Assembly: GCF_037102585.1 (NCBI RefSeq)
Contig: NW_027043831.1
Location: 310,001 to 374,000 of the forward strand
DNA: 64,000 nucleotides
From: Saccharomycopsis crataegensis
Lineage: Eukaryota > Ascomycota > Saccharomycetes > Ascoideales > Saccharomycopsidaceae
Direction: 5' to 3'
Part shown: positions 8,468 to 20,104 of the stretch, one piece after another
Layout: each line of letters opens with the position of its first letter
Position numbering within the stretch: position 1 is the first letter of the stretch
The notes under the pieces: model-generated
Database searches by the model: none
Told to the model about the DNA's origin: nothing
What the model saw: only the letters and a program-made list of their open reading frames with translations
Made by a program: the position numbers and the translations under genes

Positions 8468-11068
8468 TTAAAGGATCCCATTGTAGATAGCATCCCCGAG
8501 TAAGCAAATCTTTTTGATCTCTTCAACATCATGAACTCTAACAATGTTGGTCCTATTGGCAATGCACGCCATGATGATCCCACTTGTACCAATCACCAAC
8601 TTTTCATTTTCTTTCAAGTTTAGAGTCTCGTTGGTGATCTTCAGAATGAATCTTTTACGACTAGGCCCAACCAATATTGGAAGCTTAGCAAAACTAAGAT
8701 AATCGTTATTAGCCACCGACTGTTGTTGTGGAATAGATTGATCACCCCAAGGATTCAAACCATGGATTTCATTATAATTTTGCACCGAGGCAGAATCACG
8801 GAACAATACCCCGTAATCTCTTAGTTCTCCACAACTCTTTACAAGGTTCAAGTTCTGTTGTAAAGTTTTCGCAAACCCAATACCTGGATCAATGATCATT
8901 TGCCATTTGGCCACCCCTGCTTTATAAGCCCGATTGATAGTAATAGCAAGTTCTCTCGCGACCATTCTCGTCACCTCATGATTGACGGTCCCAAACTCCA
9001 CAATGTTGTCACCATCATCATTGATCAAATGATAATCGGTATGGTTCTTCATGGTTGTTGGAGTGCCTCTGGTATGGTTGACGATATACGGACATTGGAA
9101 TTGTTTAACGACATCAAAAATAGTCTGATCGTACATCCCCATACTCACGTCATTCACCATATCTGCCCCGGCTTCCAAAGTGGCTTTAGCAGTGTTACCG
9201 TAGAAAGTATCGACACTAATTAAGACGTTTCTTAATTTTTCATCGGAAGATTGTCTGATTTCTTTGATCAATGGGACAATACAATTCACTTCCTCTTGGA
9301 AAGCCGCCATCATCGTATCGTAATCCTCAATTTTCGCGCCTGGTTTGGTAGAAGTAGCCCCGATATCAAGAATATCCGCTCCTTGATCAACGAGTCTCTG
9401 TGCAGTCTTCAAAGCATCATTTACCAAATAATTAGCTCCACCATCCGAGAACGAATCTTTAGTCATGTTAATGATCCCCATGATTTTGGTACGATCGCCA
9501 TCAAAGTTGAATCTCCAATTATCGAATTGATCACCGTGCTGTTTAAAGTTTCTCCGGATTGGCACCAAGGTGGTCATGTCAGGCTCCGATGATCTTGAAA
9601 GTAGCCCTTGATGATGATAATCCAATATATTCTGATTGGTGACCGGGTGAATGACGTCGTTCATTGGGTCCAAGATTTCAGAAAGTGGGTTCAATACAAA
9701 TAACCGCTCAAGCATTCTAGGATGCGGCACCACCAAGTTCTCATCGGTTTCATTACGATACACGATATTGTCGTAAAGAAGAATATCAACATCAATGGAT
9801 CTTGGACCATTATCGAATTCCTTGACCCTTCCTAGCTCGTGGTATTCGACCTCTTTAAGAAAGTTGAGGAGTTCAAATGGTGACAAAGTGGTTTGAATCT
9901 TAAGAGCCCCATTGACAAAACTGGATTGGTCCAAATAATACATTGGTGCGGTTTCGTAAAGTGATGAGGTGGCTAATATTTCGATCGATGGACATTCGCG
10001 TAGACAATGAAGCATACGATAAATGTTCGCCATAGTATTACCTTCATTGGTGCCGAACCCCAAATAAGCAATATGCGAAGCTTTGCCGGTGGTGGTAGTA
10101 CTAGCCTTGAACATCGAGTCACTGGTGATAGCATGAGATGATGGTGATGATTCTTCTTTGGTGTTACCACTACCATTAGTGGACAAGGCAATAGGAGTTT
10201 CTGTAACTAGTTCAAGCCCCACTCCTTCAGAGTTCACCACGGCGTTAAGCTTGGTGATCTTCAAGTTGAAAATATTGACAATCCCAAATTTTTTTCTAAG
10301 GTAATCATCGACCGAAGTAATCAATGCTTCAACTGTAAGGAATTCTGTGTTTTCCACGTATTCTGCCAACGATTCAAGTAATTCAAAACTAATGAATTCG
10401 TTGAAGTTTTTGGCCAGACATTTTGCGCAAATCTCATCGTAATCGAGCTTCAAATCAACCGTGACGTATTGTTTTTTCTTTCTTTCGAAATCAAAGATCC
10501 CAATCTTCGTCAACAACTTGAGTTGATCAAGGAGCAAGTAATTGGTAGGCATTGGAGTTGTTGTTGAGGATGGTGATGATGATGAAGGCTTGGTAAGTTG
10601 GTACGACTTTTCAATTCTCAAGTTACGGAGTTTCAAATGGCATCTATCATCTTGCAACACCAAAGTCAATTGATTGACGAATCTATCATTCAAATTAGGT
10701 ATTTTATTGTTGTGTTGCACGAGTTTTTCAAACATGGTATTTAAAAATTTCGGGGAATCGTCGAATTGACAATTCTCATTGTTGAGGTAATGCAAAATAT
10801 AATTCAGGACATCGGCATAAGAAATGGAATGGTTTAAATCATCAGTGGGACCAGAGTTTTGAAGCACTGAGTGGTTAAGCCCCAAAAATACTGATAATTT
10901 ATAGAGCAATGGTTGTTGGTTGATTTCATTCCAGTAATTCTTCCCAATGTAGGCGTTAATCTTGAGATCTTTCACAAAGATCTTTGATGATTGACGTCTC
11001 ATAGGATTGATTTGCAATGGTTTGGAGGACGGACTCACAAGAGACCTCGATAAAGGTAGCCTAAACAT
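8468..11068 (-). CDS. FOL1: Trifunctional folate synthesis protein FOL1 (DHNA-HPPK-DHPS)
   Basis: 866 residues from the ATG at 11066-11068; the frame stays open further upstream but has no earlier ATG. The first ~25 residues are basic and Ser/Leu-rich, consistent with mitochondrial targeting. Domains in order: two dihydroneopterin-aldolase-type domains (about 30-140 and 170-290), HPPK (about 330-480, signature GPRSIDVDILLYDN) and dihydropteroate synthase (about 520-866, with SFSDGG, DIGATSTKPGA and GPSRKRF). Together these make the dihydropteroate precursor of folate. The DHPS sulfonamide/pABA loop, usually STRP, reads STKP, and the usual NVTPDSF reads NMTKDSF. Divergent from AVT2 and convergent with GIS2. 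Confidence 0.95.
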   Translation of the reverse strand: MFRLPLSRSLVSPSSKPLQINPMRRQSSKIFVKDLKINAYIGKNYWNEINQQPLLYKLSVFLGLNHSVLQNSGPTDDLNHSISYADVLNYILHYLNNENCQFDDSPKFLNTMFEKLVQHNNKIPNLNDRFVNQLTLVLQDDRCHLKLRNLRIEKSYQLTKPSSSSPSSTTTPMPTNYLLLDQLKLLTKIGIFDFERKKKQYVTVDLKLDYDEICAKCLAKNFNEFISFELLESLAEYVENTEFLTVEALITSVDDYLRKKFGIVNIFNLKITKLNAVVNSEGVGLELVTETPIALSTNGSGNTKEESSPSSHAITSDSMFKASTTTTGKASHIAYLGFGTNEGNTMANIYRMLHCLRECPSIEILATSSLYETAPMYYLDQSSFVNGALKIQTTLSPFELLNFLKEVEYHELGRVKEFDNGPRSIDVDILLYDNIVYRNETDENLVVPHPRMLERLFVLNPLSEILDPMNDVIHPVTNQNILDYHHQGLLSRSSEPDMTTLVPIRRNFKQHGDQFDNWRFNFDGDRTKIMGIINMTKDSFSDGGANYLVNDALKTAQRLVDQGADILDIGATSTKPGAKIEDYDTMMAAFQEEVNCIVPLIKEIRQSSDEKLRNVLISVDTFYGNTAKATLEAGADMVNDVSMGMYDQTIFDVVKQFQCPYIVNHTRGTPTTMKNHTDYHLINDDGDNIVEFGTVNHEVTRMVARELAITINRAYKAGVAKWQMIIDPGIGFAKTLQQNLNLVKSCGELRDYGVLFRDSASVQNYNEIHGLNPWGDQSIPQQQSVANNDYLSFAKLPILVGPSRKRFILKITNETLNLKENEKLVIGTSGIIMACIANRTNIVRVHDVEEIKKICLLGDAIYNGIL

Positions 11069-11877
11069 GGTAGGCAGACAAGACTCTCTAGTGGAGAAGA
11101 CGAAGAACACCAATCATTGCGGGAGATGAGAAGCAATTTTTGAGGATTTTTTTCTGATATTTTTCTTACTATTTTTTCCGCGATGGATCACCTACAATAG
11201 TTATAATGGTAATGGAAAGTACCATGATGGTTACAGTGTGGAAATTGCTTAATGGTGGCGCTCTAAAATAGCATTATCGCATAACCAACATGGTATATGT
11301 CGTTGATATCATATATGTATATGTATATCTCTCTTACATGCTTCTTGTAGTTTTAGACAGATTTACATTGTTTATTTAGCACGATTATTTGACTATTAAA
11401 AGAATTCTAAAACCAGAACAGTTAGTAAAAATTATTAATGAGAATATGGCTTGCCAATACATGTATAATACACATTAATATACAAGGGAACTCTCAGTTG
11501 TATCAGAATAATTGATGAATGTTGGATAGGAAAAGTTATCAGCACATTGTGACTCTGAGTGAGCTGAGTAGGTTATCATCATAAACTGAGAGTTTCTCAA
11601 ATGAATGGAAAAGTAAATTGAACATACAATAATTAAATTGCCGAGCTATAATCAATAAAGAAGAGTAGAAAAGGAAATATGAAATTCGCAAGAAGAAAAA
11701 AAAATTCTCCCAATTTATAGCGCTCTGGAAAAAAAAATTTCCGACTCTACGCACTCCGGTGGGTTCGCATTCTGGCCGTACCGGACAGCCGAGCATTTTC
11801 CGCCATTCCAAATTATCATCACTCTGCAATTGTATATTAAGTAATTATATTATCTGTTATACAAGATATATCCAATA
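11069..11877. other. Divergent promoter region FOL1/AVT2
   Basis: About 800 bp shared upstream by FOL1 (minus) and AVT2 (plus). AT-rich, no supported gene. A short GC-richer patch near 11745-11800 lies roughly 80-130 bp upstream of AVT2. Confidence 0.45.
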
Positions 11878-13380
11878 ATGACGATAAATAACCCCGGTGA
11901 CTCCTTCGAGTTGCAATCCATCTCATTGGAAAGTAGAACAACCCCAGAAGAAGACGATAATGAAGACGATAACGACAACGATCTTGTCCTCCACGAACTA
12001 GATTATGAAGAATCCCCTGCCACCGACCATGACGACACCGGGAAGTCCAGTATGAAAATGGCATTCATGAACATGTCCAACAGCATATTGGGGGCCGGGA
12101 TCATTGGACAGCCTTACGCCACCAAGAATTGTGGGATCTTCACCAGTTTGATAACCTTTGTTTTACTCACGGTAATCATTGACTGGACCATCAGATTGAT
12201 AATCATCAATTGTAAACTATCGGCAACAAAAACCTACCAGGATACTGCGTACAAGTGTTTTGGCAAACCAGGAAAAATCGTGATCTTGATCTCTCAAGGA
12301 TTTTTTGCAATTGGCGGGTCCATTGCCTTTTGTATCATCATTGGTGATACCATTCCTCATGTTTTACAATCGATCACCCCCAGCTCCTGGATCGAGAACA
12401 ATGCTCTTTTAGCGTTGATTTTGAAGAGAAACACCGTGATTGTCTTGCTCACTTGCTTCATTTCTTATCCATTATCGTTGACCGATAATATTGCCAACCT
12501 CGCGGTATCGTCGCTTTTTGCATTGATTAACATGGCAACTATCATTCTTATTATTGTCATTCATGGGTTCACCTTATCCAAAGAGACCGTTTCCCGATAC
12601 ACTTTTGAAAACCCGTTCCAAGGCTACGTGTTCAATCCACAGTTATTCCAGGGGATCAGTGTGATATCATTTGCTCTAGTTTGCCATCATAATACCTCAT
12701 TCATTTACGATTCTTTAAGAAAACCAACATTGGACAGATTCACCAAATTAACCCATCTTAGTTGTTTCATCTCCATGATTTGCTGTGCCCTTGTGGGGGT
12801 TTCTGGAGATTTGATCTTTAAGGATAACACCAAGGGTAACATCCTTAATAATTTCCCTGAAGATGATTGGGTCATCAATATTGCTAGAGTGTGCTTTGGG
12901 CTTAACATGTTGACGACCTTCCCGCTTGAAATCTTTGTCGTTCGCCAAGTGATGAATGATTTAATAAACATTAACAAGAACCCAGAGAAAATAGCTCATC
13001 AGCCATTATCACAAACCGATAATGATTTCGACCAAGTTGATGATCTTGAAGAACCTAAGGGCGAAGAAATGTCATATAACAAACGATTCTGGATAACCAC
13101 CTTATTAGTGTTTGTGACCATGGGAGCATCATTACTTACTTGTAATCTTGGGGCCACTTTGGAACTTATTGGATCGGTCTCTGCATCAATCATGGCATTT
13201 ATTTTCCCAGTGATGTGCTATATGAAATTGACCGATTACAAATCAAAGACTCTAAAGGAGAATCTCTGTGGTTATTTTGTGATTGTATTTGGAGTATTGA
13301 TTCTTGTGATTTCTTCAGCCCAAACTATTGTCCAGGCAATCAATGAGAAGGGTGGGGGTGATCATTGTAAAGTTGGATGA
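11878..13380 (+). CDS. AVT2: Vacuolar amino-acid transporter, AVT2-like (AAAP family)
   Basis: 500 residues. An acidic N-terminal tail (about 1-55) precedes about eleven hydrophobic segments beginning at AFMNMSNSILGAGIIGQP, the SLC32/36/38-type first helix that includes the substrate site. WTIRLIIINCKL and GDTIPHV match S. cerevisiae Avt2 (YEL064C) better than other Avt members by memory. Avt2 lies in the AVT family, whose studied members move amino acids across the vacuolar membrane; the substrate of Avt2 is not settled. A short hydrophilic loop (about 365-400) precedes the last helices. No S. cerevisiae neighbour relation to the YNL block. Confidence 0.85.
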   Translation: MTINNPGDSFELQSISLESRTTPEEDDNEDDNDNDLVLHELDYEESPATDHDDTGKSSMKMAFMNMSNSILGAGIIGQPYATKNCGIFTSLITFVLLTVIIDWTIRLIIINCKLSATKTYQDTAYKCFGKPGKIVILISQGFFAIGGSIAFCIIIGDTIPHVLQSITPSSWIENNALLALILKRNTVIVLLTCFISYPLSLTDNIANLAVSSLFALINMATIILIIVIHGFTLSKETVSRYTFENPFQGYVFNPQLFQGISVISFALVCHHNTSFIYDSLRKPTLDRFTKLTHLSCFISMICCALVGVSGDLIFKDNTKGNILNNFPEDDWVINIARVCFGLNMLTTFPLEIFVVRQVMNDLININKNPEKIAHQPLSQTDNDFDQVDDLEEPKGEEMSYNKRFWITTLLVFVTMGASLLTCNLGATLELIGSVSASIMAFIFPVMCYMKLTDYKSKTLKENLCGYFVIVFGVLILVISSAQTIVQAINEKGGGDHCKVG

Positions 13381-14727
13381 AGAATCATCAATTTTTGCGT
13401 CGATATTTTTTTTTTTGTATTTATTTATAAACGGAGTGTTTTTGGTTGTTCTTTTGTTCTATTATTTTAAATTACTTTTTGGCTCTATTTCTACATTGTT
13501 CCTCCATGGATATATTATTCAATTCTTTGATATAAAGTAGGTACTGTAGTCGCGAAGTTCATGAAAGCAGAACCACCGGCAGGGCGCAGTAACCGGACTT
13601 TCACAGGAATCCTGTTAAAATAGTGCTGTTTTCCCTTTAATTATTATTTACTTCAGTTCTTTTTCGAGTGAAACATGGTTTTTGAATATTTTTATTCTTT
13701 TTGTTATTGCTATTGCTAAGGTAATTAGAGTCTCTTGCGAAGTGACCGTATTTATTGCAAGAATAACACTTAACAGATCAGCTTTCTTTTCTTGTCGCCA
13801 GCTTTGTGAGGATTATTATTCTCATCGTTGTCAAAAGCTCGAGATGAAAATTTTTTTTTTTTTTCTAATTGAGAAAGTCAATTGATTCATTTTATTTCTT
13901 ATTTTCTATTTATCAACTTCGCCAATTGATACTTTAATAGTCTTATTATTTTGATTTTTCGAATCGTAGCTGTAACCTTGATTTTCTTCAATATTACAAA
14001 TTTCTCTTAGTCAATCTTTAAATGAGACCTCCTCATTAAAATCTTCAAAATAAGTAAGATAATCAAGAAAAAACTCTGAATGAGCTGGATCTTAAAGTAT
14101 CATTTTTAATCTCAAATTATTTCTAATGCCAACATCGTACTCTTTGAAACTTCACTTTTCCAATGGAAATGTATCTATCAACCTTGTTGATCACTTTTCC
14201 TACACATTCGCTGAAAATCGATGTGACTATTGCTGTTTAATATGGATGTAAATATATATTCACGTTGATAATACTCTATCAATTAACTAAAGTAACTAGT
14301 TGACTGACAAGTAGTCCCAAGTTGGAAATTAGGGCGGATTTCCTAGTCGGAAACCTCATCTCCCGGTTGGGGCGTCCCAGTAAGAATGTCGTCGTGTTGG
14401 GTATTGTACTTTAATCTTCCTGTATCGTAAGTTATTAATCAAAAAATATTCTTAAATGAATTCTTTTTGAAGCTACAAGTACAGGTTGGGGGATTGGATG
14501 GTTTTCGTTCTGTTTATTCCAAGCTGAGCTTCAGTGATCGCAGAATAATCCCGCTGATCTCCTTTTCATTGATTCTTTTCATCCTTAGCTCCGCGTCCCG
14601 TCATTACGTGGAATATTGTATGCTTATATATTAATTCTAGCTACAGCAATAGCTAGACATACTCAAGAAACTTATTATCCTTAGTCAGAATCATAGCAAG
14701 TGAATGATAATATATGGGAAAACCGCA
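13381..14727. other. Long intergenic region without recognised gene
   Basis: About 1.35 kb downstream of AVT2. Mostly AT-rich, with two GC-richer patches near 13570-13620 and 14320-14400 that match no tRNA boxes or snoRNA consensus I could recognise. A non-coding RNA cannot be excluded. I see no split protein gene here. Confidence 0.4.
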
Positions 14728-15013
14728 CTACTCTGGTAGTGCTCTTATCAATCCGTAGAACATTTTCACGAGGTAAAAAAAAAAAACCCAGAAAATCAAA
14801 CAGTTGTCGTTCTCATTCACGCCGATCACACTGTAATCGGAGGGGGCAACCAAGCAATTGAGACCGTGTTCCAGCATTATTTCAAGATCATTCTTCTTTT
14901 TCTGTCCAACAGCAGTCACCAAGAACAAGACATCATATTTTCCGCTCGAGAAATAAAGAATACTATTATCTTCAACAGTAACAGCCATTTGTCCACATAG
15001 ATACAACATAATC
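14728..15013 (-). CDS. Doubtful small ORF upstream of YIF1
   Basis: An ORF of about 95 residues on the minus strand, starting MIMLYLCGQMAVTVEDNS and ending RALPE. Codons look fairly ordinary, but there is a run of encoded Phe from poly-T, no recognised family and no conserved motif. Its start lies only about 30 nt from the YIF1 start on the other strand, so the two would share a tiny promoter. More likely spurious, but it is the best open frame in this long intergenic stretch. Confidence 0.15.
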
Positions 15014-15042
15014 ATTACTCGGGCATATACTTTTACCAGATC

Positions 15043-16077
15043 ATGTACAATCCATATGGGGATCAAGGACTTTCGTCCAACGTCTATTCTAATAATAATC
15101 AAGCAAACTCACGAGTTGCTCACCCTCAAGGAATAGCAAATAATATCAACAACAACAGTAACCAATACCAACAAAATATTTATGGTTTAAGGAACCAACA
15201 ACAACAACAGCAACAACAGCCACCGCAGCAACAACAACAACAACAACAACCGCCACGAGAAAATGTGGGTCTCCAAGGAACCCCACAAGCCTTTAACAAT
15301 TTCTTCAACGATCCAAAGGCAAACTTGGGATTTCAAGTTGGTCAAACCGCGTTTGCTCAGGGAACCCAAATGATGGAAAACAATTTGAAGCCATATATTG
15401 GTAGCTCGTCTGATTTGAAAAATTTGTTCAAGGTGTCTAACAAGTACGTGTTAAAGAAAATTCTGCTTATATTGTTCCCATTTAGACACTCTAGCTGGTC
15501 AAGATTGATCTTGAACAATTCTGGGTCGAGCATGAATAACGGTAACCGATCCGTCGAATCCTTTGAATTACCAGTTAATGATATCAACTCTCCTGATTTA
15601 TACATTCCTTTGATGTCATTTATCACCTATATTTTATTGTGCGCGATTTTCCAAGGGTTGAAAGGGGAATTCCACCCACAATTGTTTGGGTATACTTCAT
15701 CAATTGTGTTTGGCTACCAATTATTGGACATTTTGGTGTTGAAATTGGGATTGTATTTATTGAATGTCGAATCTAACTTTTGGGATTTGATCAGTTACTC
15801 GAACTACAAGTTTATTCCCTTGGTGATTAGTTTGATTGTTGACTTCTTCACCAAGAGCGCGACTGGAGGCAACACTATCAATTATTGGTTGATTTTCGGG
15901 TACTTGGACTTTGCGTTTGCATTCTTCTTGATGAGATCCTTGAAGCAAGTGTTTTTGGGCAATGGGATCAACAATAGCACGCAAACTGTGACCCACAAAC
16001 AACGACAGAAGAGGATCTATTTGTTATTTGGGTACAGTTTCCCATTTCAAATGATTTTGATGTTCTTGTTGATGTAG
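15043..16077 (+). CDS. YIF1: Yip1-interacting Golgi membrane protein YIF1
   Basis: 344 residues. A Gln/Asn/Pro-rich cytosolic N-terminus (poly-Gln about 48-68) is followed by the family core FNDPKANLGFQVGQTAF and ILFPFRH, then five hydrophobic segments from about residue 185 to the end. Yif1 forms a complex with Yip1 and Yos1 and is needed for COPII vesicle traffic from ER to Golgi. S. cerevisiae Yif1 has 314 residues; the extra length is the Gln-rich part. Its ortholog YNL263C belongs to the same ancestral neighbourhood as most genes of this window. A CTG codon at 15463-15465 falls in a hydrophobic stretch beside FPF, where Leu is expected. Confidence 0.92.
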   Translation: MYNPYGDQGLSSNVYSNNNQANSRVAHPQGIANNINNNSNQYQQNIYGLRNQQQQQQQQPPQQQQQQQQPPRENVGLQGTPQAFNNFFNDPKANLGFQVGQTAFAQGTQMMENNLKPYIGSSSDLKNLFKVSNKYVLKKILLILFPFRHSSWSRLILNNSGSSMNNGNRSVESFELPVNDINSPDLYIPLMSFITYILLCAIFQGLKGEFHPQLFGYTSSIVFGYQLLDILVLKLGLYLLNVESNFWDLISYSNYKFIPLVISLIVDFFTKSATGGNTINYWLIFGYLDFAFAFFLMRSLKQVFLGNGINNSTQTVTHKQRQKRIYLLFGYSFPFQMILMFLLM

Positions 16078-16822
16078 TGTGATGTATATGATGAATAAAT
16101 GTAATAACTGGTGATTACTAGCGGACGCGTAGACAAAATGCCGTAGTGTAGAACACTAGGCGTGGTGCTAAAAAAATTAGCGGCAGGTTGGTACCAAAAC
16201 TTTGACATATGTCTGAGATGACTTTAAAAGATTGGACAGCGATTCAGTGAGTATAAACTAACACGAAGACGATAATAGTGATATATATAGAATATAATAA
16301 AATAGAACCGCTCATTTACTAAAGAGACACAGACCAGTAATACGAGTGAGATCGACGCTGGTCACGGGACGGTATTTTTGAAACATTGTTCATCAACGAT
16401 CAACAATCAACAACGGTGACAATTTTTTACTACTTTTTTTTCTTCTTTCACCAATTGGCGGCTCATTAGCTAAATAAGGAACGATACTTTAATTTCCAAA
16501 GCAACAGGGTGTGTCGTTGTGTAATTATATCTGTGTGCTGTGCATCTCCTTATCTCCAACTGTCTTTTTTTTTTTTCGTCAACCCTTTTTATCTTTTTTT
16601 TTTTTTTTGGAGACTTCAAAAAAAAAAATTATAACTAATACACGGAATTATCAACCATCCTTTCACTTGAAGACGTGTTCATTCTGCTCATTGAAAAAAG
16701 ATTGCACTAAATATCTCCTTGGTGAACCCCAGATATTATCGGAAAATTAGAATGCCCAACCACAATAACCATTTCATCCAATTGAAAATATAATACATCC
16801 CAAAAACAATCATATTTTATCC
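16078..16822. other. Intergenic YIF1/RING gene
   Basis: About 745 bp with several T-rich tracts (near 16430, 16565 and 16592) typical of yeast 5' flanks. No coding or RNA gene is supported. Confidence 0.45.
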
Positions 16823-19800
16823 ATGTCGAATAGTATAAACAATACCGCAGATTGCAATCTGGCAGGCAGTTCCTCATCGCGTACCCCAAACCTGAGAAAT
16901 AATAATGGTAACTCACTGTTTCCTTCTCCATTACCCTCATCTACCCGCCAACTTTCCACAGCTAACTCAACATTGTCACTTGGTAGTAGTTTCATAACCA
17001 ACGACTCTTCCAAGAAGAAAAAAAAATGGAGACGTAATTTCAATGATTTGATAACCGTGAGAAGAAAGGATCTCCCTGATTACGAGTCCAAGGAAAGAAT
17101 GATCACCCAACAAATGGCTTCAACTGCCAACCTACAAAAAAAAAAAGATATCCCAACCATGGCCGTTGCTGCTGCTTCATCATCAGTAACAACTCCCAGC
17201 AGCAAATCCATGGCATCTCAATCAAACCGTAAGGGACTCTTCAAAAGCATGAAAAAGTTTGGTAAATCACAAGTCTCGGTCGATGGGCCTAGTAATATGT
17301 TAGACATAGAAGATGAAGACTATATTCGACAGAATTACTTCCCTGACATTAATGGACATCATGACGTTGCCTCCGGCAATAATAATAAAAGGCTTTCTGA
17401 CGAAATAGAATCTTACCAAATAAGTCATGCGCACAACTCATCCGAAAGCTCATCACTTCTCAATAATCTTTACACTGATCACCTTGGATCGACTAGGCCA
17501 CGAGAAACCTTGAATCAGTCTGATGATGATAACGATTTGCCTTTCTTGGTTGAAGCATTATCAAATAGTGGGATTGTGGTTCCCGGCTCTATCGAACGTC
17601 GCAGTAGAGAATCAGTACATGAAATTGGCAATTCAAAAGAATTTTTCAAAGATAAAGACCCAATTAGCGCCGATTCTGCTGACAGCACAACATCGCCTGT
17701 CCTGAGATATTTTGACACTTCAAATCACATAAATAACGATCATCGGTCCCATTACCAGAATAAGCGTGCTAGTGATATCACTATGGACGAAACTAGGAAC
17801 CCAAGAACTATTTTCTCCTCACCTCCAATGAGTAATGATTTTGATGCTAGCGATTTGCAGGATTATGGAAACTCTCGCTATCCTGTTGCACTTCAAGATT
17901 TCTTAAGTGATGACAATGAGTCAACGAATAATTATGGTATTACAGATGAGAATATTAAACAGCTGGAATTAGTGTCTCAAAATGGTAGTATTCAGCCGTT
18001 GGCTGTGCAAAATACTATGCATTCTAATACTAATGGATCTTATCAAGAAAATGGTACTTCAACGCTAGAAAATTCTGATCCAAACCCTGCTGTCGTGTCA
18101 CCTACAAATATGGCTACGGGCAACGAAATCCAAACCGGTGGAGTAAGCTCAAAAAAAAGAGGATTCAATCCATTTTCTAGATTGAAACCTAGATTGAATA
18201 TCCTAAGTGGTAATCGGTCAATAAGTGGTAGTAGCTCTTTAAGTGCTGAAACCTCTATTAGTAATAATGATAACCAAACAGCAGCATCTACCGGAGATTC
18301 TAGCGCCCCTCAGAATGAGAATAGAGGAACAAGAAGAGATGGACTGTTGCTTCCTAGCTTGAACTTGAGTAATGCCAGATCCCATTTAAGTAGATTTAAT
18401 TCCCCAATGAACCTGCCAATTAACGGATCGTTTTCTGCAAGCAATGCTAGTACCCCTACTAATGGAAACTTTAACCAGAATAACTCCAGTACCAACGACT
18501 TGGATAATACCTCGGGTTTCCAACATCAGGCGAGAGTACTCTCGAGACTATTGGAACAGTCAGCGGTTTCTACCCTTCGTAATCTTATCGGTGACTACAA
18601 TGGCGAAGATGGTACTAGGATCGATAACAGAAACCGTAACAGAGGGTTGACTCTGAGGGTTCCTACCCTTCGGTTTGAAGATGGTTCCGACTCGAATTTC
18701 GCTGAGTTTACTATGGCGTTGCAAGGTACTTTATTGGCCAATGAATTGTCAAATAGTGTTAGGTTGCAAATGGATAGAGAAAGAAGAGAGAGGCAAAATC
18801 AACAAAATGGACCATCGGCGGAAAATGATGACAATGAGTCAGAAAATCCAGAGTCCTCAACAGCTAATGACACAAGTGATGATAACGCAACAAGCCTAGA
18901 GCCAACCGCTGAAGATTTAAGAACCCAATCAATGTCATTTTTCAGGGCTTTCCGGTTCAGCTCAAGAAGATCCACGATCGATGGAGAAGATGACCAAGAA
19001 CAAGTGCCAGTATTGATTCTTGGTGTTAGATCTGGATTACCAGAGGAAATTGATCGTTTCAATAACAACAGAAATAATAACAATAGTAGAAGCAACAATA
19101 ATAGCAATAATAATAACAGTGGAGATAGCTCAGATGATGCTATTAACAATAGTAACTCCCAAGCAACTCCAGCAAATGAGGGTGGTAATCCCAACAACGC
19201 CAATAACAATGGCGGTGGTAGCGGAATGTCATTTTTCAGAAACAGAAACCACAGATCTCGTTTCAGACTTGAAAACAGTCGTAATAGCAGGCGTCTTGAA
19301 GAAATCGCCCAGAGTTATGATCAACGTACCAGGGCGAGAAATGAGAATGCTCACGGAGCTCAAAGATCATGGGTTATTTTTGTAATGGGTCATTCCTTCC
19401 CACCAGATCATGCGGTGTTGTCTGCGCCAACAATTATGTCGGAAAACCCAACTTATGATGATTTGTTGGCGTTGCAAGCAATGTTGGGTAGAGTCAAGCC
19501 ATTGGTGGCGACCCAAGAAGATGTCGACAGATCCGGCGGATTGTTGAAAATTGTGGTTGATGATGTATCGGGGATCAAGAATTCTATCATTGAAGAAGAT
19601 CAGGACAATGATGAAGAATCCGACTATGAATCGGGCGATGAAGGCTTGGAAGGCCATAAGCGCAACGAAATCGCCACCATTAAAGTTGTATCCAATGATT
19701 CATGTCCTGTTTGTCTTTGCGAATATGAGGACGAAGACGCTTGTCGGAAATTGAGAGCCTGTGGTCATTTCTTCCATCAAGAATGTATTGATCAATGGTT

Positions 19801-20104
19801 AATCACCGGTAGAAATTCTTGTCCATTGTGTCGTAAAAAAGGTGTTGCGGTCAAGAAGAAGAAGAATAATGAAGGCAACACTGGCACCACCACCACTACC
19901 ACCACCACAGGAGAAATCAATTCTATTGGTGGAAACACCAATAATCCCGAATTAGATTTCAGTGATTCGGGAAACATCACAGACACCATTCCCGGTCCTA
20001 CCATAACCTCCTCATCTTCGGATGGGCCTGAAATTTCTCATGGGATTACTTTTGATAGAGATATGCCATTGACAGCCCGTGACAGCTGGTATGTTTCTTC
20101 ATAA
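16823..20104 (+). CDS. Large RING-H2 finger protein, probable E3 ubiquitin ligase
   Basis: 1093 residues. A C-terminal RING-H2 (about 961-1003) shows [20 protein letters not shown] then [12 protein letters not shown] and CPLC, with all eight zinc ligands in C3H2C3 order. Upstream of it a short ordered segment (about 850-920, around [17 protein letters not shown]) looks conserved-type; everything else is Asn/Ser-rich and disordered, with basic patches such as KKKKWRR (about 62-68). I do not recognise an S. cerevisiae ortholog with confidence. The RING-H2 predicts ubiquitin transfer from an E2. No transmembrane helix is evident, so it is probably soluble or peripheral. Substrates are unknown. 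Confidence 0.8.
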   Translation: MSNSINNTADCNLAGSSSSRTPNLRNNNGNSLFPSPLPSSTRQLSTANSTLSLGSSFITNDSSKKKKKWRRNFNDLITVRRKDLPDYESKERMITQQMASTANLQKKKDIPTMAVAAASSSVTTPSSKSMASQSNRKGLFKSMKKFGKSQVSVDGPSNMLDIEDEDYIRQNYFPDINGHHDVASGNNNKRLSDEIESYQISHAHNSSESSSLLNNLYTDHLGSTRPRETLNQSDDDNDLPFLVEALSNSGIVVPGSIERRSRESVHEIGNSKEFFKDKDPISADSADSTTSPVLRYFDTSNHINNDHRSHYQNKRASDITMDETRNPRTIFSSPPMSNDFDASDLQDYGNSRYPVALQDFLSDDNESTNNYGITDENIKQLELVSQNGSIQPLAVQNTMHSNTNGSYQENGTSTLENSDPNPAVVSPTNMATGNEIQTGGVSSKKRGFNPFSRLKPRLNILSGNRSISGSSSLSAETSISNNDNQTAASTGDSSAPQNENRGTRRDGLLLPSLNLSNARSHLSRFNSPMNLPINGSFSASNASTPTNGNFNQNNSSTNDLDNTSGFQHQARVLSRLLEQSAVSTLRNLIGDYNGEDGTRIDNRNRNRGLTLRVPTLRFEDGSDSNFAEFTMALQGTLLANELSNSVRLQMDRERRERQNQQNGPSAENDDNESENPESSTANDTSDDNATSLEPTAEDLRTQSMSFFRAFRFSSRRSTIDGEDDQEQVPVLILGVRSGLPEEIDRFNNNRNNNNSRSNNNSNNNNSGDSSDDAINNSNSQATPANEGGNPNNANNNGGGSGMSFFRNRNHRSRFRLENSRNSRRLEEIAQSYDQRTRARNENAHGAQRSWVIFVMGHSFPPDHAVLSAPTIMSENPTYDDLLALQAMLGRVKPLVATQEDVDRSGGLLKIVVDDVSGIKNSIIEEDQDNDEESDYESGDEGLEGHKRNEIATIKVVSNDSCPVCLCEYEDEDACRKLRACGHFFHQECIDQWLITGRNSCPLCRKKGVAVKKKKNNEGNTGTTTTTTTTGEINSIGGNTNNPELDFSDSGNITDTIPGPTITSSSSDGPEISHGITFDRDMPLTARDSWYVSS

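Noticed and set aside
11069-11113. Upstream extension of FOL1
   Set aside because: The frame is open but starts at TTG; the first ATG gives a good mitochondrial-type N-terminus.
13541-13640. Possible structured RNA downstream of AVT2
   Set aside because: No tRNA A/B boxes, no C/D or H/ACA boxes I could place; kept only as an unexplained patch.
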